Shown: positions 22,403 through 33,849 of the stretch, piece after piece | How positions within the stretch are numbered: the first letter of the stretch is position 1 | How the letters are laid out: each line of letters begins with the position of its first letter | NCBI RefSeq assembly: GCF_000234665.1 | Contig: NC_018324.1 | Span: forward strand, 305,501 to 369,500 | Length of the DNA stretch: 64,000 nt | Origin: Leishmania mexicana MHOM/GT/2001/U1103 | Lineage: Eukaryota > Euglenozoa > Kinetoplastea > Trypanosomatida > Trypanosomatidae | Direction: 5' to 3' | The notes under the pieces: generated by a model | What the model was told of the DNA's origin: nothing | Database searches by the model: none | What the model saw: the letters and a program-made list of their open reading frames with translations, nothing else | Program-made: the position numbers and the translations under genes

Positions 22403-25400
22403 CTGGTGGTGTAGCGGGGCTTGCCCGTGGGGCCGGCCCAAGCGTGCGATGAAGTGGAGTAGCTCGCTGAGGGGAACAGGGGTGGAGGCGAGAAAGGGAG
22501 AGGACGTGAACGCGATGCGTGACAATGCACGTGCGGGCCAGCCTCTCCTTGTGTCGCCCGGTGGATTTTTGAGCGTTGCATTGACTGCCTTTGCTTTCAC
22601 CTGTCGTGCACGCGGTTCGATGCCGACACCGCCCTGCCCCACCGAAACCACCCACACAACAGACACTCGCATAGCAACCAAAAGAGGGGAAGAAAAGAGA
22701 GAACGTCGAATGAAGACGACATGCATCGGATAAAACGAAAACTCAGGAGTAATGCGTGACTGTCAACGCACCACCGTTTGAAGTCCCCCTCTCTCCTCTG
22801 CTTTCACTATGAGCATCATCCGATCAGGAAGGACTAAAGAACGGCATGTCTCCGAATCCCTTGCATGTGATCGTGCGCTGCCCTGCTGCCTTGTGTGGGT
22901 GTTGGTTGCCACGTTTCTCATGCTGTGACATCAGCGTCACCCCTTCACCGTGACCTTCACTTTCGCCTTCTTCTCCCCTCTACTTTGGTAGTTGCGTCTT
23001 TTGGCGGCTGAGGTTTCTGCCCTGTGCTCCACCCGAGTCTTCTGACGCTGTGCCATATTTATCACTCCCTTTCGCACACATACACGCATACACATCTACT
23101 CGGGTCGTCGTGTGCTTGACGGCGGTACTACACGCTTGTGCAACTTCAGTGCCAGGCCTGTCCAACTCGGGTACAGGAGCCTTTTTCTTCTTTCTGCTCT
23201 CTTTTGTTTTTTTCATATTGTCTCGCCGCTCTGTGCGCCCTCGATTCGGGAGAGGCTTGCGCCACGTACTGGCTTTACAGCTTCTCGACTCTGCCCCCAC
23301 CCCCGGCCACCGGCCTCCGTTGACACAGCGTGACGGCGTGAAGGCAAAGGCTTATCGAAGGCTACTCTTTGGACGCAAGTGTTGGGCAGTGGCAAGAGCA
23401 CGCTGTGACACGGACGAGCAGTCACACATACGCAGGGACGGATAGCGAGGAGGGAAGGGGGAAGGCTTCTTCCCGTCGGACACCTATTCTGTTCTGAAGT
23501 ATTTTGGGCTGCTTTCCTCTCTAACTCTGTGTGACGACGCTTTCTGCGTTACCGTGTGCGTTTCTTTTGTCTTTCCTTTTTCGACAACTACTCCTGCAAT
23601 TCTCTGCTGTTTTTTCCCCCTTCTGTAGCTTCGTCATTTCTCTCGCTTCCCTCTGACACTCCACACATCAAACACCCGTTTCCTACACAATTGGTTTTTC
23701 TTCTGTTTTATTATTCTGTACAGTCTTGTGTACGTGGGTGTGTGCGACAGCTCTCGTTGGCGCCAAGTAAGAGACTATCCCCCCTTTTCACTTTTTGTTT
23801 TGTTGGTGATCACTCGCGTCAACTCGTTGTTTTCACTTCAACAACCTCTTGCCCCTCGTCTCTGGCAGATCATCCGCCATCGGCTTCGTTCTCTCGCGGT
23901 GCACAGCTGTAGACAGGGCGAGAACTTAGTGTGAACTCTCTCGTTCTCTCGGCTGTGCGCGCGTTTGCTCCTGTGCACTGGATGGCTTTTTTTTCACCAG
24001 ATTCTTTGGCTGAGATTTCCCTCGTCCTGGTCAGAAAGGCAGCACCACACCACACCCACCCCTCTCTCTCTGTGGGTCTTTTTTCGTGTGCTCTGTAAGG
24101 AAAAGAAATCACCGACACTTGCGTGCCTGTGACCCTTTTTTGTTATTGTGGCTGCTTCCGTGTCGGGCTCTTTTTATTGCTTGCTTTCTTGTTGGTCGCC
24201 AACTTGAATCACTTGCTCCTGCCGCAGACTCGCCTCCCTCGCTTCTCTCCCGGCCACCACGCCGAACGCCATTCCTTACGCCGCCTTTCTTCTTCAAGTG
24301 ACACGGTGGAGATCAACCTTTTTTGTTGTTTGTTTTAGATTCACATTTTTCGTGCTTTCATAGGAGATTCTCTTGTCTTTCTCTCTCTCTTGCTTTTCTC
24401 CCCATCTTTTGTTTTATTTTGGTCTGCTTTCTTCCATCTCCGCAAGCGCGTGTGCATTCTTTTTTTTTTCGTTGTTTTTTTCTCCTTTTGCGTGTTTTTT
24501 TTGTTTGTTGCCCCATCCCCCCCCCCTCCTCCTCCTCCTCTTTCCCCCCTTTGTTTCCTGGTCCTAACCTCGTTTTTTTTTTACGTGTACGTGTGTGTGT
24601 GTGTGTGTGTGTGTGTGTCTCCGCTCTCCCTTTCCCCCCTTCATTATTATTATTTACTTTTGTTGTTCTGCATTTGTTTCCTGACAAGGCGTAACTGCAT
24701 CTATCTCGTGCGTTGATCGGTTGTGAGTGTGGGGATACGTATCGTATGTGCTTGTGCTAGTCATCTTTTTTTTTCCGCTGTTGTTGTTTTCGTAACCAGG
24801 AACGCTTCCTCCCCTTTTCTCCCTTCGCTCTCTCTCCCTCCTCATCGCGAAGAAAAAAAAGTACAATCGATACAAAGAGCCGACAAGGTGAAAGGAGAGT
24901 ATACACACGTGTTGTTCGGCACTCCCTTCCTACAGCTCCGTAAGCTTCTTTGTGTGAGCTGCTGTCGTGGCGAATACCTCCGTGACGTGGTTTTCCAGCC
25001 ACTGTTTGCCACTTCTCTTGTGCAAGTGCTCATTCTGTTCTTTTGTTTGCATGCTTGCCCTGTGGACTTGACGACCGTCTCACGTCCTGTGCTTGCTCTC
25101 CCCCTTTTTTCATCTTGCTTTCCTCTGCTCTGGTGTCGCTCTTCTGTTCCCTCTCTCTCTCCTGATCTATTTTTGTCTTCCGTTTCTCCCCTTTTTTCCC
25201 TACGGTTCCAGCCCTCTCGTCTCACCGTTGTGTTGTCCCTGTCTTTCCTTGTGTACGTGGGTGTGTGCGTGTGTTCGGGTTGGCTCTCAAAAAAACTGTA
25301 TTTTCTCTTTGTGTCTTTTCGTTGGTTTTTTTTGCCGTTGCTCCTTACATATTTTTACCGTGTGGTGGCCTTTCTTTTTTGCTTTTTTGGTCCTCCCTAC

Positions 25401-28400
25401 TCCTCTGTTCTTCCCCATCACACTAGAGACTTCTGTTTCTTTCGTTTTTTTTGTTGTTTCATTGCGTAATATATATATCTTTCCTTCTCTCTTAACTCCA
25501 ACCCGGCTTTGGTGAGTGATACAAATACGGCAGTGAAGCCCGGTTTCACTTTTGTGTCGCGCAGCCTGGTTTGTGCCTGTTGTTACAGTCATTCTTTTTT
25601 TTTTGCTCACTTGTTCTCTTTCTTCTCCGTGTTGCTCTCTCTCTTTAGGTTGCGTGCATATCTCCACCACGGTGTGTGTGTTAGTCCAGGCTTTATTCCA
25701 CCCCCTCCCTCCCTCCCACCTCTCCCTTTCTGTGTTCTTCTCTTTGGTGTTATTCTGTCGAAATAAACGGGTGACACTGCGCTTTCCTTTGTTTTTTTTG
25801 TTTCCCTTTTTTTGTCAATTCTTTTTTTTTCGGGTAGTTTCTTCTACATTGGTGCTTTTCGGTGCGCGCGCGCATGTGTATGGCTCTGCGTGTGTCCTTT
25901 AGTTCACACATCCCACAGATTCAGTTGCCAGCACGAAATCGAACAAAAGGAAAGAAGACCACCACAGCAGCCACCTTTGCGATTTTCTTTTTTTTTGAGC
26001 GCAACGAAGACTACTTCAACTCAACTCTTCACATTTACTCCCTCTCTCCCTCCCTCCCTCCCTCCCTCCCTTCCTCTGCAGATCAAGATAAAGTTTGAGA
26101 TACATATATATATATATATATACATATATAGTCATTTATTCGTACTTCAGTCACTGCTCTTCCCGATAGAAAAAGAAGTGCAGTCGGCAATTTTTTCTTT
26201 CCTGCCTGTGTGCGTGCGTGAAACTTACGAAGAGCGCTTCTCAAGGGGGATAAGAAAGGCACCCTATATTTTCATCGTGCATCTTTCCTTCGTTCTTCCC
26301 TTGCTCTCGCACTTGAACGCGTCGCCCTTCTCCGGTTTGAAGAAAAAAAAAGACGAACAACTATCCTTTTCTGTGGTGCTCTTGCTTACTCGAGCTCGGT
26401 AATTTCCTTCAAACTTCTCTTGACATTACTGTTCTTGTTTCTTGTTGTTTGAGCTCCCTTTTCTCGCGAGGAGACGGGGAAAAGGGTACAGTGAGCGGTT
26501 TTTTCTTTCTGTGTTTTTGTTTTTCCGATTGTCGTCTCTCTAAGCGTGTGTGAATCTTTGCCCCCCCCCTTTCTTATTTTCATTGCCGTTTGCCTATCCC
26601 CGGACTGTAGACGAGGACTTGTCACCCTTGTTGTCTGTGCGTTATGTTCCACGGCTCGCACCCTCTTTCGTCCTCTCAGTTTCTCCCTCACATTTTTTTT
26701 TATTTGGTGTGCTTTGTTGAGGTCGGTCAATCTGTTTGCTCATACATTGCGCACTGATTCTCTGTCTTGGGGTTTCGTTACAACAGTGTGTCATCAGTGT
26801 GTGGCTTTCTCTCTCTTCGTTTGTGTGTGTGTGTGCTGTTCTTTTGTTCCGTCCTCCTGCATCTTCGTGCGTTTTTTTTTGGCATCGTTCTCTCACAGTA
26901 TCTCTTTGTTTTATCTTGTTACCCTCCTCGCCTTTTAGTGTATTCATCCCTGCTTCTCGGCGTCGTCGCCTTCGTCGTAGCTCGCTTTTCATCAGAAGTA
27001 AGCGCGGAGTCATACCCCCCACGCACACAGTCTGATAAACAGCCACGCTCACATTCGAACGCATTTTTCAACCAGAGAGACAACGCGTTGGGCCACATTC
27101 TACGTGCGAGCAACTGTGTGCACGTTCCTCTCCCCATTTGCTTCTGTGTTGGCTGACTCTTGCTTCGTAGACCTGAGACCGCTCAGCCTTTTTTAAGTTC
27201 CTTTACCTTACCGCCCTCTTGCTCATTCTCTGTTGACCTTCACCGCGTTCGCGTCCGTCAGCGTGACGCATATCTGGACGATTCACGGGTACCGACGCTC
27301 GCAAACTCGCATTGTAACGCACGCTGTCGCCTGTACTTTTCCGAAACATCAAGGGACTATAATCGCTTCAAGACGCGAAAACGCGGTAGCGCCTTGCCAA
27401 GAGACTTTCCGTAGGGCTTAGTGCACGTGCTACCACCCATTTTCGCGCTGCGTGGAGACACATCAATACCTTCGCAGAAAACCAATCAAACCGAGAAGGA
27501 GAAGCACCAAAAAGCCGAGCGGCACACCGTCTGTGCCAAAACAAAACACAAAAAAAGTGTGGCAACGCCAACAAAGTAGCCACCGAAGCAAAACAGCAAC
27601 AACTGAGAGACTAACACACTGGAGAGGTGTGCGTGTGTGCGTCTGTGTCTCTGGGACGCGTGCTCCACCGCATCGAAAACGAAAAGAGCAAACATTTTCC
27701 TTTTCCTCTCTCTTCTTTGCCTTTTGTTTCTTATTATTATTTCTTTGTGAACCTTTCTCTCACCCTCTCTCTCCCTCTCCTTTTTTTTCTATTGGTGTCG
27801 TTTGACGTCTGCATGTTAACGCTTGCCATCCAGCGTGTTTCCTTGGGCTTGTTTTTTGTGGATCGCCTCGCGTCGCACATCCACACACCCCTTTTCATTC
27901 CTTAACAAGAAAGAGCAGGAGCAGAAGGGAAAAAAAACAGAAAGGTGTGCTGGTGCTTCGTTCTGCCCTGCCTGTTATTTGTGTGTGTGCTCGTATGACT
28001 TTCAGCTCATCTCTCACCACGTGTGTAGTCCCCTCGACCTAGATACTAACGAGATTGGAAACAAACAAAGAAGACGAGACCGCTATTGGTTAGCGCAGCT
28101 CGAAAAGACAGCGAACGAAGCGCAAGGAGGAGGTCGTGGATTTATTTTCCACCCTAGAGAAGTACGAATCGACCTGCTCTTGTCTCTGTCTCGCCTTCGT
28201 TGCTGATCGCTCTTTTTCCTGCTACACTCGGACGCGTTGGGGCTCAACACAGGGGAATTTATCTTTCGTTCTCTCCTCTCTCTACCCCCTTTTGCTTTCC
28301 TTTTTTTTGTGTGTGTGATTGTGCTTTGTTGGTGGGTCTGCCAGTCTTTTTTTGTTTGTGTGTTTACATCAATCGTGTCTTCGTTTCATTGTCTACCTTC

Positions 28401-28483
28401 CCGCCGCGTCCACGCCTTGCTCTCGCCATTTCTTTTCGTTTTACCGTCTGGACACTTGCTGCTTTTTGTTTTGGATCCGAAAG
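22403..28483 (+). other. Very long spacer (6 kb), T-rich, no gene seen
   Basis: Homopolymer T and C/T tracts dominate, with a GT repeat at about 24591-24618, a TA repeat at about 26103-26122 and a CCCT-type repeat at about 26040-26070. Frames up to 248 codons (for example 24723-25469) encode almost only Phe, Leu, Ser, Cys and Val from T-rich DNA and are not credible. No RNA gene was recognised. The last 200 bases serve the kinase gene at 28484. Confidence 0.6.
28262..28344 (+). promoter_or_regulatory. Polypyrimidine tract and AG: candidate trans-splice acceptor for the STE11-type kinase gene
   Basis: A strong C/T tract (28262-28308) is followed after a GT-rich stretch by AG at 28343-28344. 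No ATG occurs between this AG and the ATG at 28484, which supports that start and gives a leader of about 140 bases. Confidence 0.5.
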
Positions 28484-31400
28484 ATGCCTAGTAGCAGTAG
28501 CGCGACGGAGCCGAAGCCGGAGGCTACTCAGGGGATCAAGCTGCCAGATTGTGCACGCCAGCCGCAGCAGCGGGACTCCACAGCCGCAGACGCTCTCCAC
28601 TCGGAGTTCAAGGACAGAAATCCACTGGTGCTGGTGCAACCTCCCTGCCCAATTCTCTGCTCCGAGCACGAGCGGAAGATGCGGAGCTGTTTTAAGTCGT
28701 GTGTTGTGTCCCCGCCGCGGCAGCACCAGCGCATTGGCGACGTAGTTGGGTTCAAAGTGCCCGACCTCTTAGCCGGCTGGAACCTGCCACGGTGCAGCAG
28801 CGCACACCGTTGCGTTCGTGCAGCGGGCGCTGTCGTCACTGTGGAGCCTCAGCCCTCATCCCCCGCGGACACGACCACCAGGTGCCCTGCGGGCACCCCG
28901 GCCTGCGCTAGTTCCCCGACGCAGGGCCCCGATGGCGAAGATGGGGTGATTGTCGTCAGTGAAGCCGACCAACCGGCGAGCTTAGTGAACCTGCGCCGCA
29001 GATACAGCAAGGAAAGTAAGACCGCGGTGACTGGTGAGGATGGCGTCCTCCTCAGCGAATACGAAGAGGACCCGGCGGACGCGGCCGTTCGACAAACGCT
29101 GGCGCGCGTGCGGAACAAGAACTGTGTTCTACTGATTGTCCTGCTAGTGATCATCATTGTGCTGGCCGTCGCAGGCGGAGTGGGCGTGGGCTTTGTGAAC
29201 AAACACTATACTACGCTGACGCATCGTATGCATTTGGAATCCGGAGAGCGTGTCGTTCTGAACAGCTCCATCATGCTTCTGAAGAATTACCATGAGACGC
29301 TGCGGGCGGACGCGCGCAATCTCCTGTCCTTTGTGCGCTCCTCGATGGCCGACAGGAAACCGGAGAGCATAGCGGTAGTGCAGAATATACTGTATCTTCC
29401 CTTTTTCGATGCGTGGAGTACGTGGCTGTACTCCTCTCAGGTTCCATCGACGCACTCAATTTACGTATCCATGTGCGGGGAACCACTGATCACCACCGCG
29501 GACTGCCCTGTCATGGCGCTCACCATTGTGTGCATGCCGAACACCGTGCAGGCGAGCTGCTTTTACATGCGTTCGGACGAATTCAACAGCTCGCAGATGA
29601 TCGTCAATCACATCGACGTCGACGAGTTCGGGATTCCACGGATAGGCTCTTTTTTCAAATACGTGCCGCTGAAGGTGAGGTACGCATACAACCAGACCAA
29701 CAACAACTATGGCTATTTCCTTGATTCAGACTGCGTCACCTTACTCGACGGTAAGGCGCACACCACTCTGACCATTCGGCGGCAGAGCGTCATGGACGGC
29801 CTCCTAATCGTCTGCGACGCAAGTAGTTTCTTTGAGCGTTGGTTTCAGAGGTTCGAGAGGGGGCTGCAGAAAAAGAAAGACAGCTACTCCGTGCTCTTCA
29901 TCAACGATGGCACAATTCTGGCGTACGACTGCAGCAACCAGCTTGGCGGTGGAGAAGCCGTAGCCCCGAGGAGTGGGGGAGTTGCGCCGCCCACAGTGCG
30001 TGAATGCGGGGTTGTGGGAAAACATATGATAGATCACATGGTGGACACCTTCACAGTGGCAATGCAGCGACACAAGTTGTTCTGGCGAGAAGCGTTCGCG
30101 AGTAAGGATGTGTCTCTCACGGAGAGGGTCAGTGACCACATTGTTGTCTATCAGGACTTTTTGAGGTTTCTCGTGGACGAAGACAAGCCCCAAGCCATCT
30201 TCATTGCAGCGTACGCTGTGCCACTGGACACCTCGCTGGGCCGCGACGGTTTTGTGCAGATTTCCATCTGCGTTGTCATCATCATCATCTGTATGTTCCT
30301 CCTCGGCGGTGTTGCTATGGTGGCCGTGAATCAGATGATGCACGTGGTGGAGGTCATTTCGCAGCTCTCCACGCACGCGGCCACGTATGACACGAAGCGG
30401 ATGCGCAGGGTGCTCGATCGCCAAAAGCCTGGCATGCTTGCTCGTATCATCACGTCCGCTGATATTATCAACTGCGAGTTCCAGCACATCCTAACGAACC
30501 TGAATGCCTATCGTCCGTTTTTGCCCCAGTCGCTGCTCACAAAGAGCAGCTACTCCTTCTCCGACGAGCCGCTGGAGCGGCCGAACCTGCGGCGCCACGA
30601 CGTGGCCCTGGACGCCAACGCCGCGGACGACTTTGCTGTCGGCGAGAACGGGGTGCCGGCCAAAACGCTGCCGCGGTTCCACCTGAAGAACACCCTCGAG
30701 GGGAGCGTTGGGAACCCAGTCGAGAACTTGCGACTCCTGCAACGTGGTTTTCACCGAACGAAGTCGACGATTCTCGTCGTCAGTCTCTCGAACGTCGCCC
30801 TGGACGCGGGTGACTCAGTGGACGTGGTGAACCTGTTTGTGCAGACGGTGCTGAATCATGCGGCGAGCGCCAACGGCGTTGTGGAGGTCATCGAGTTCCA
30901 AAAGATTGTCGTCTCCTTCAACTCACATTTTCCAGTGCCGCGGCATCAGGAGAAGGCCTGCCTCTGTGCACTCGCGATCCGCGAAGAGTTCCGCGACAGG
31001 GGTTGCAACGTTAGCATAGGCATCGCGTCGGGGTACAACTACGTCGGCACCACTGGCACGGAGCAGCAAAAGGCGCGTGTCATCATGGGCGAGAGCGTGG
31101 TGGTGGCACAGTCGCTGACGAGCCTCAAAACCTACCTCGGGTGCTCCATCTTAGCCACCGACCAGGTGGTCTTTGAGGCCCTTGTGACAGCGGTGGCGGT
31201 GGATGTGGTGCAGCTGTACTACGAGCATAACCATCAGTGGGTGCAGTACGGTGTGTCTGAGATCATTGGGAACCGATACGCCGTGCTTTCTCCAGATATG
31301 CAACTCGTCAAGTCTGTCTTTAAGCTGGTGCGCTACCGCCAGGCAGAGGAGGCACTGGAGGCGGTGCGGAGGTACATGGACGGCGCAGCCGAGCGACGCG

Positions 31401-33175
31401 AGACGCCCTCGTGGCCGGTGCGTCGCATTCACGCTCTGGTGGAGCGCCAACAACTGTTGATCAAGAGCGGCTATCGACGACAGCGCCTTCAATGGCAGGC
31501 CCTCGAGGGCGATGAGATTATCATGAACCACCTCTCCGAGGAGAATCAGTCATACAACTCGAAGCGGCAGCCCCGCCTCATGACCACTGTCAGCATCGCC
31601 ACAGTGGACTCCTTTGCCACATTGGCGACCCATGGCAAAACGATCCCCTGCGAGTTCGGCTATGTCTCCAGCGACATATTTAACGCCGGCAGCGAGGCGG
31701 AACTCGCGCGAGCGTTGGTAGGGGAGCAGTCGAAACTGAGCATGTCGCGGCGGCATTTAGCGGCGGTGTCGAGCTCATGCTTCATCGAAGATGCCCTCTT
31801 TCCAGTTTTTACCGTCAGGAGCAGCGACGGCGACGAGGAGGAGAGGTCGCAAGGCTCATTGAGGTTGTCGTCGCAGCATGAGCGCGGCACCGATGACAAC
31901 GCGGAGGCCGCTGGTGCGGACTCCGAAGAAATGAGACCAGTGCTGGTGGTTGGGCCACAAACACTGCCCAGCGAGGAGCGTCACGATGTGCGTATCGGCG
32001 CTCTACTGCCGTCAACCACAGTCACCACTTCACCACCGTTTCTACCGTCGCATGGCATTGAGTATCCATGCCCCACGTCCGGCATCTCTTCGATGCTGTC
32101 GAAAGGTCGCCGTCACCCGTCGCTGGACCGCCAGCGTCACATCGCGGCGACACCCCTGCACGGCTGTACTTTTCACACGGGTGCCTATGTGACGTCCGGT
32201 GCGCTCGGGGGCGACAGTGGAGGAAGGCCTCCTATTGCTGCTTCCCCCGCTACTACCAGCGCTGGCAACCTTGGCCGCACAGCGGACTCGGCGCTCAAGC
32301 AAAGCAGTGAGAACGTCGCGAGTTTGGCGAAGATGCACTGTGCCTACAAACTGCCGCAGCGTATCGTGTCGGTCAACGGTCAGGTGTTTCACCGCACCTC
32401 GCAGCTTGTGGGGCGCGGGTCCTTTGGAGAAGTGTACCTCTCCATATCGGAGACCGGATCCCTGGGCGCGATGAAGGTGTTTCCGCTGAGCGACAACAAC
32501 GCTCCGCAGCTCATCCGCGAGGTGGAGACGCTATCGCAGATGCGGCACGAGAACATCGTCGGCTACGACTGCTGCGCCGTGCAGGACAATTTCTTCTTCA
32601 TTATTTGTGAATATTTGGCTGCCGGCACGCTTGGTTCTCTCATTCAGAAGCTCGGGGTCATCCCGGAGCGGGCGGCGCGCAAGTACGCATGCGACATGCT
32701 CTTCGGGCTCGGCTACCTTCACCAGCACTCATGGCTGCACTGCGACATCAAGCCGGAGAACATCCTCGTGACCTCTGACGGCACTTGCAAGCTGGCAGAC
32801 TTTGGTGCCGCCTCACTGGGGCGTAGCTTGATGGACGCGGTTTCCGTACGGGGGACGCCGCGTTTTTCGGCTCCAGAGGCTATCCTGGGGACGTGGAACC
32901 AGCAGGCGGATATCTACAGCTTCGGGATCACCGTCGCTCAGATGGTGACGGGTGTCCACCCGTGGCACAACTACACAGAGCCCGACCACCTGTTCGTCGC
33001 GCACTACGCGGGTGAAATACGGCACAGTCTACAGACGGGCACCCTGTGCGCAATGCAGCCAGACCTACCAACGAACCTGCAAGACAAGGAACTGCAGAGC
33101 GCCATCCATCGCTGCTGCGAGTTCGACCCTACTCGGCGCCCGACAGCGGAGGAGTTGGTGACGCTGCTGTCGTAG
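28484..33175 (+). CDS. Transmembrane STE11-family (MEKK-like) kinase with extracytoplasmic sensor and cyclase-homology domain
   Basis: A 1563-residue membrane protein. Order: cytosolic N-terminus (1-213); hydrophobic span 214-240; a region of about 350 residues with N-glycosylation sequons, probably outside the cytosol (241-592); second span about 593-615; a HAMP-like juxtamembrane helix ending in LNAYRPFLPQSLL; a class III nucleotide cyclase-like domain (about 760-930); a low-complexity linker; then a kinase domain with GRGSFGEV (1310-1317), lysine K1331, HCD at 1419-1421 and DFG at 1439-1441. The kinase is STE11/MEKK-like (ENIVGYD, LHCDIKPENILV, GTPRFSAPEA). The catalytic aspartate is kept, although HCD replaces HRD. 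In the cyclase-like part the SFNSHFPVPRHQEKAC and GIASGYNYVGTTG segments match the family, but the two metal-binding aspartates appear replaced, so I infer a non-catalytic ligand or dimerisation module. The likely role is a receptor that feeds an external or organellar signal into a MAP kinase cascade. The start at 28484 was chosen over the longer frame because the upstream part is T-rich leader. Confidence 0.88.
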   Translation: MPSSSSATEPKPEATQGIKLPDCARQPQQRDSTAADALHSEFKDRNPLVLVQPPCPILCSEHERKMRSCFKSCVVSPPRQHQRIGDVVGFKVPDLLAGWNLPRCSSAHRCVRAAGAVVTVEPQPSSPADTTTRCPAGTPACASSPTQGPDGEDGVIVVSEADQPASLVNLRRRYSKESKTAVTGEDGVLLSEYEEDPADAAVRQTLARVRNKNCVLLIVLLVIIIVLAVAGGVGVGFVNKHYTTLTHRMHLESGERVVLNSSIMLLKNYHETLRADARNLLSFVRSSMADRKPESIAVVQNILYLPFFDAWSTWLYSSQVPSTHSIYVSMCGEPLITTADCPVMALTIVCMPNTVQASCFYMRSDEFNSSQMIVNHIDVDEFGIPRIGSFFKYVPLKVRYAYNQTNNNYGYFLDSDCVTLLDGKAHTTLTIRRQSVMDGLLIVCDASSFFERWFQRFERGLQKKKDSYSVLFINDGTILAYDCSNQLGGGEAVAPRSGGVAPPTVRECGVVGKHMIDHMVDTFTVAMQRHKLFWREAFASKDVSLTERVSDHIVVYQDFLRFLVDEDKPQAIFIAAYAVPLDTSLGRDGFVQISICVVIIIICMFLLGGVAMVAVNQMMHVVEVISQLSTHAATYDTKRMRRVLDRQKPGMLARIITSADIINCEFQHILTNLNAYRPFLPQSLLTKSSYSFSDEPLERPNLRRHDVALDANAADDFAVGENGVPAKTLPRFHLKNTLEGSVGNPVENLRLLQRGFHRTKSTILVVSLSNVALDAGDSVDVVNLFVQTVLNHAASANGVVEVIEFQKIVVSFNSHFPVPRHQEKACLCALAIREEFRDRGCNVSIGIASGYNYVGTTGTEQQKARVIMGESVVVAQSLTSLKTYLGCSILATDQVVFEALVTAVAVDVVQLYYEHNHQWVQYGVSEIIGNRYAVLSPDMQLVKSVFKLVRYRQAEEALEAVRRYMDGAAERRETPSWPVRRIHALVERQQLLIKSGYRRQRLQWQALEGDEIIMNHLSEENQSYNSKRQPRLMTTVSIATVDSFATLATHGKTIPCEFGYVSSDIFNAGSEAELARALVGEQSKLSMSRRHLAAVSSSCFIEDALFPVFTVRSSDGDEEERSQGSLRLSSQHERGTDDNAEAAGADSEEMRPVLVVGPQTLPSEERHDVRIGALLPSTTVTTSPPFLPSHGIEYPCPTSGISSMLSKGRRHPSLDRQRHIAATPLHGCTFHTGAYVTSGALGGDSGGRPPIAASPATTSAGNLGRTADSALKQSSENVASLAKMHCAYKLPQRIVSVNGQVFHRTSQLVGRGSFGEVYLSISETGSLGAMKVFPLSDNNAPQLIREVETLSQMRHENIVGYDCCAVQDNFFFIICEYLAAGTLGSLIQKLGVIPERAARKYACDMLFGLGYLHQHSWLHCDIKPENILVTSDGTCKLADFGAASLGRSLMDAVSVRGTPRFSAPEAILGTWNQQADIYSFGITVAQMVTGVHPWHNYTEPDHLFVAHYAGEIRHSLQTGTLCAMQPDLPTNLQDKELQSAIHRCCEFDPTRRPTAEELVTLLS

Positions 33176-33849
33176 TTGCCGGAGCTCTTCTCCCCTTCTT
33201 TTTCGTTTCTGTTGGATGATGTAAAGAAAAAAACGCCCATTGAGCGCGATGTCTCGTCGGCGTTCGCGTGTCTTCTTGCATGTCTGTGTATGTGTTCTCT
33301 GTATGTGTACCCTCCTGTGCCGTTTCTTCTGTCGCTCTCTCCATGTTCCCTCCTCCTCTTCTCGCTATCACTCTTTTCCAGACTCGCCCTCTGCACTCTG
33401 AGCGTGCATTCTGTTGTAGTTTTGTTGCCTCGTCGGTCTCACCTCCTTGGGCGATGTCATCCGGATATACGAAACCCAGAGGGCAAGCAGATTTTCCCAT
33501 GTCTATTTTAGCAGACACACAGCTGCCGACGCCCTCTACAAACCTCCATGGCATTTTTGGTAGAAACCCACGTAGGGTTGGGGTGGGTGGAAGGACGGCA
33601 GGTTGCGTGGAGTGCTCAATGGTGCTGTGATTGTCCAGACAGGCGTTTCGTGTGTGCGCGTGGGTTTCTTTCGCAATTCCGTGCACCAGAATCTCGTCGG
33701 CGGCACTTCCAAGAGAGATTTTTTTTTCTATTGTTGCTGCCTCTCTCGCTCTCTGCGTGTGTGTGTGTGGGGAGGGGAGGGGGAGACGCCATCCTCTCTG
33801 GGCTTTTTCTATTTTCATTGGTGAAGCTTTTTTTTTCGTGGTCTACGGA
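33176..33849 (+). other. 3' UTR and spacer before the repeat
   Basis: Pyrimidine-rich with T runs (about 33719-33727 and 33829-33836) and GT/GA-rich stretches. No credible gene. Probably the 3' UTR of the transmembrane kinase, leading directly into the dispersed repeat. Confidence 0.6.

Noticed and set aside
22613..22623. tRNA B-box match GGTTCGATGCC
   Set aside because: The flanking T stem pairs at only three of five positions and there is no upstream A box or acceptor stem.
24723..25469. Frame of 248 codons in the long spacer
   Set aside because: Almost entirely Phe, Leu, Ser, Val and Cys from T-rich tracts, with stretches of Ser-Leu-Ser; no protein-like pattern.
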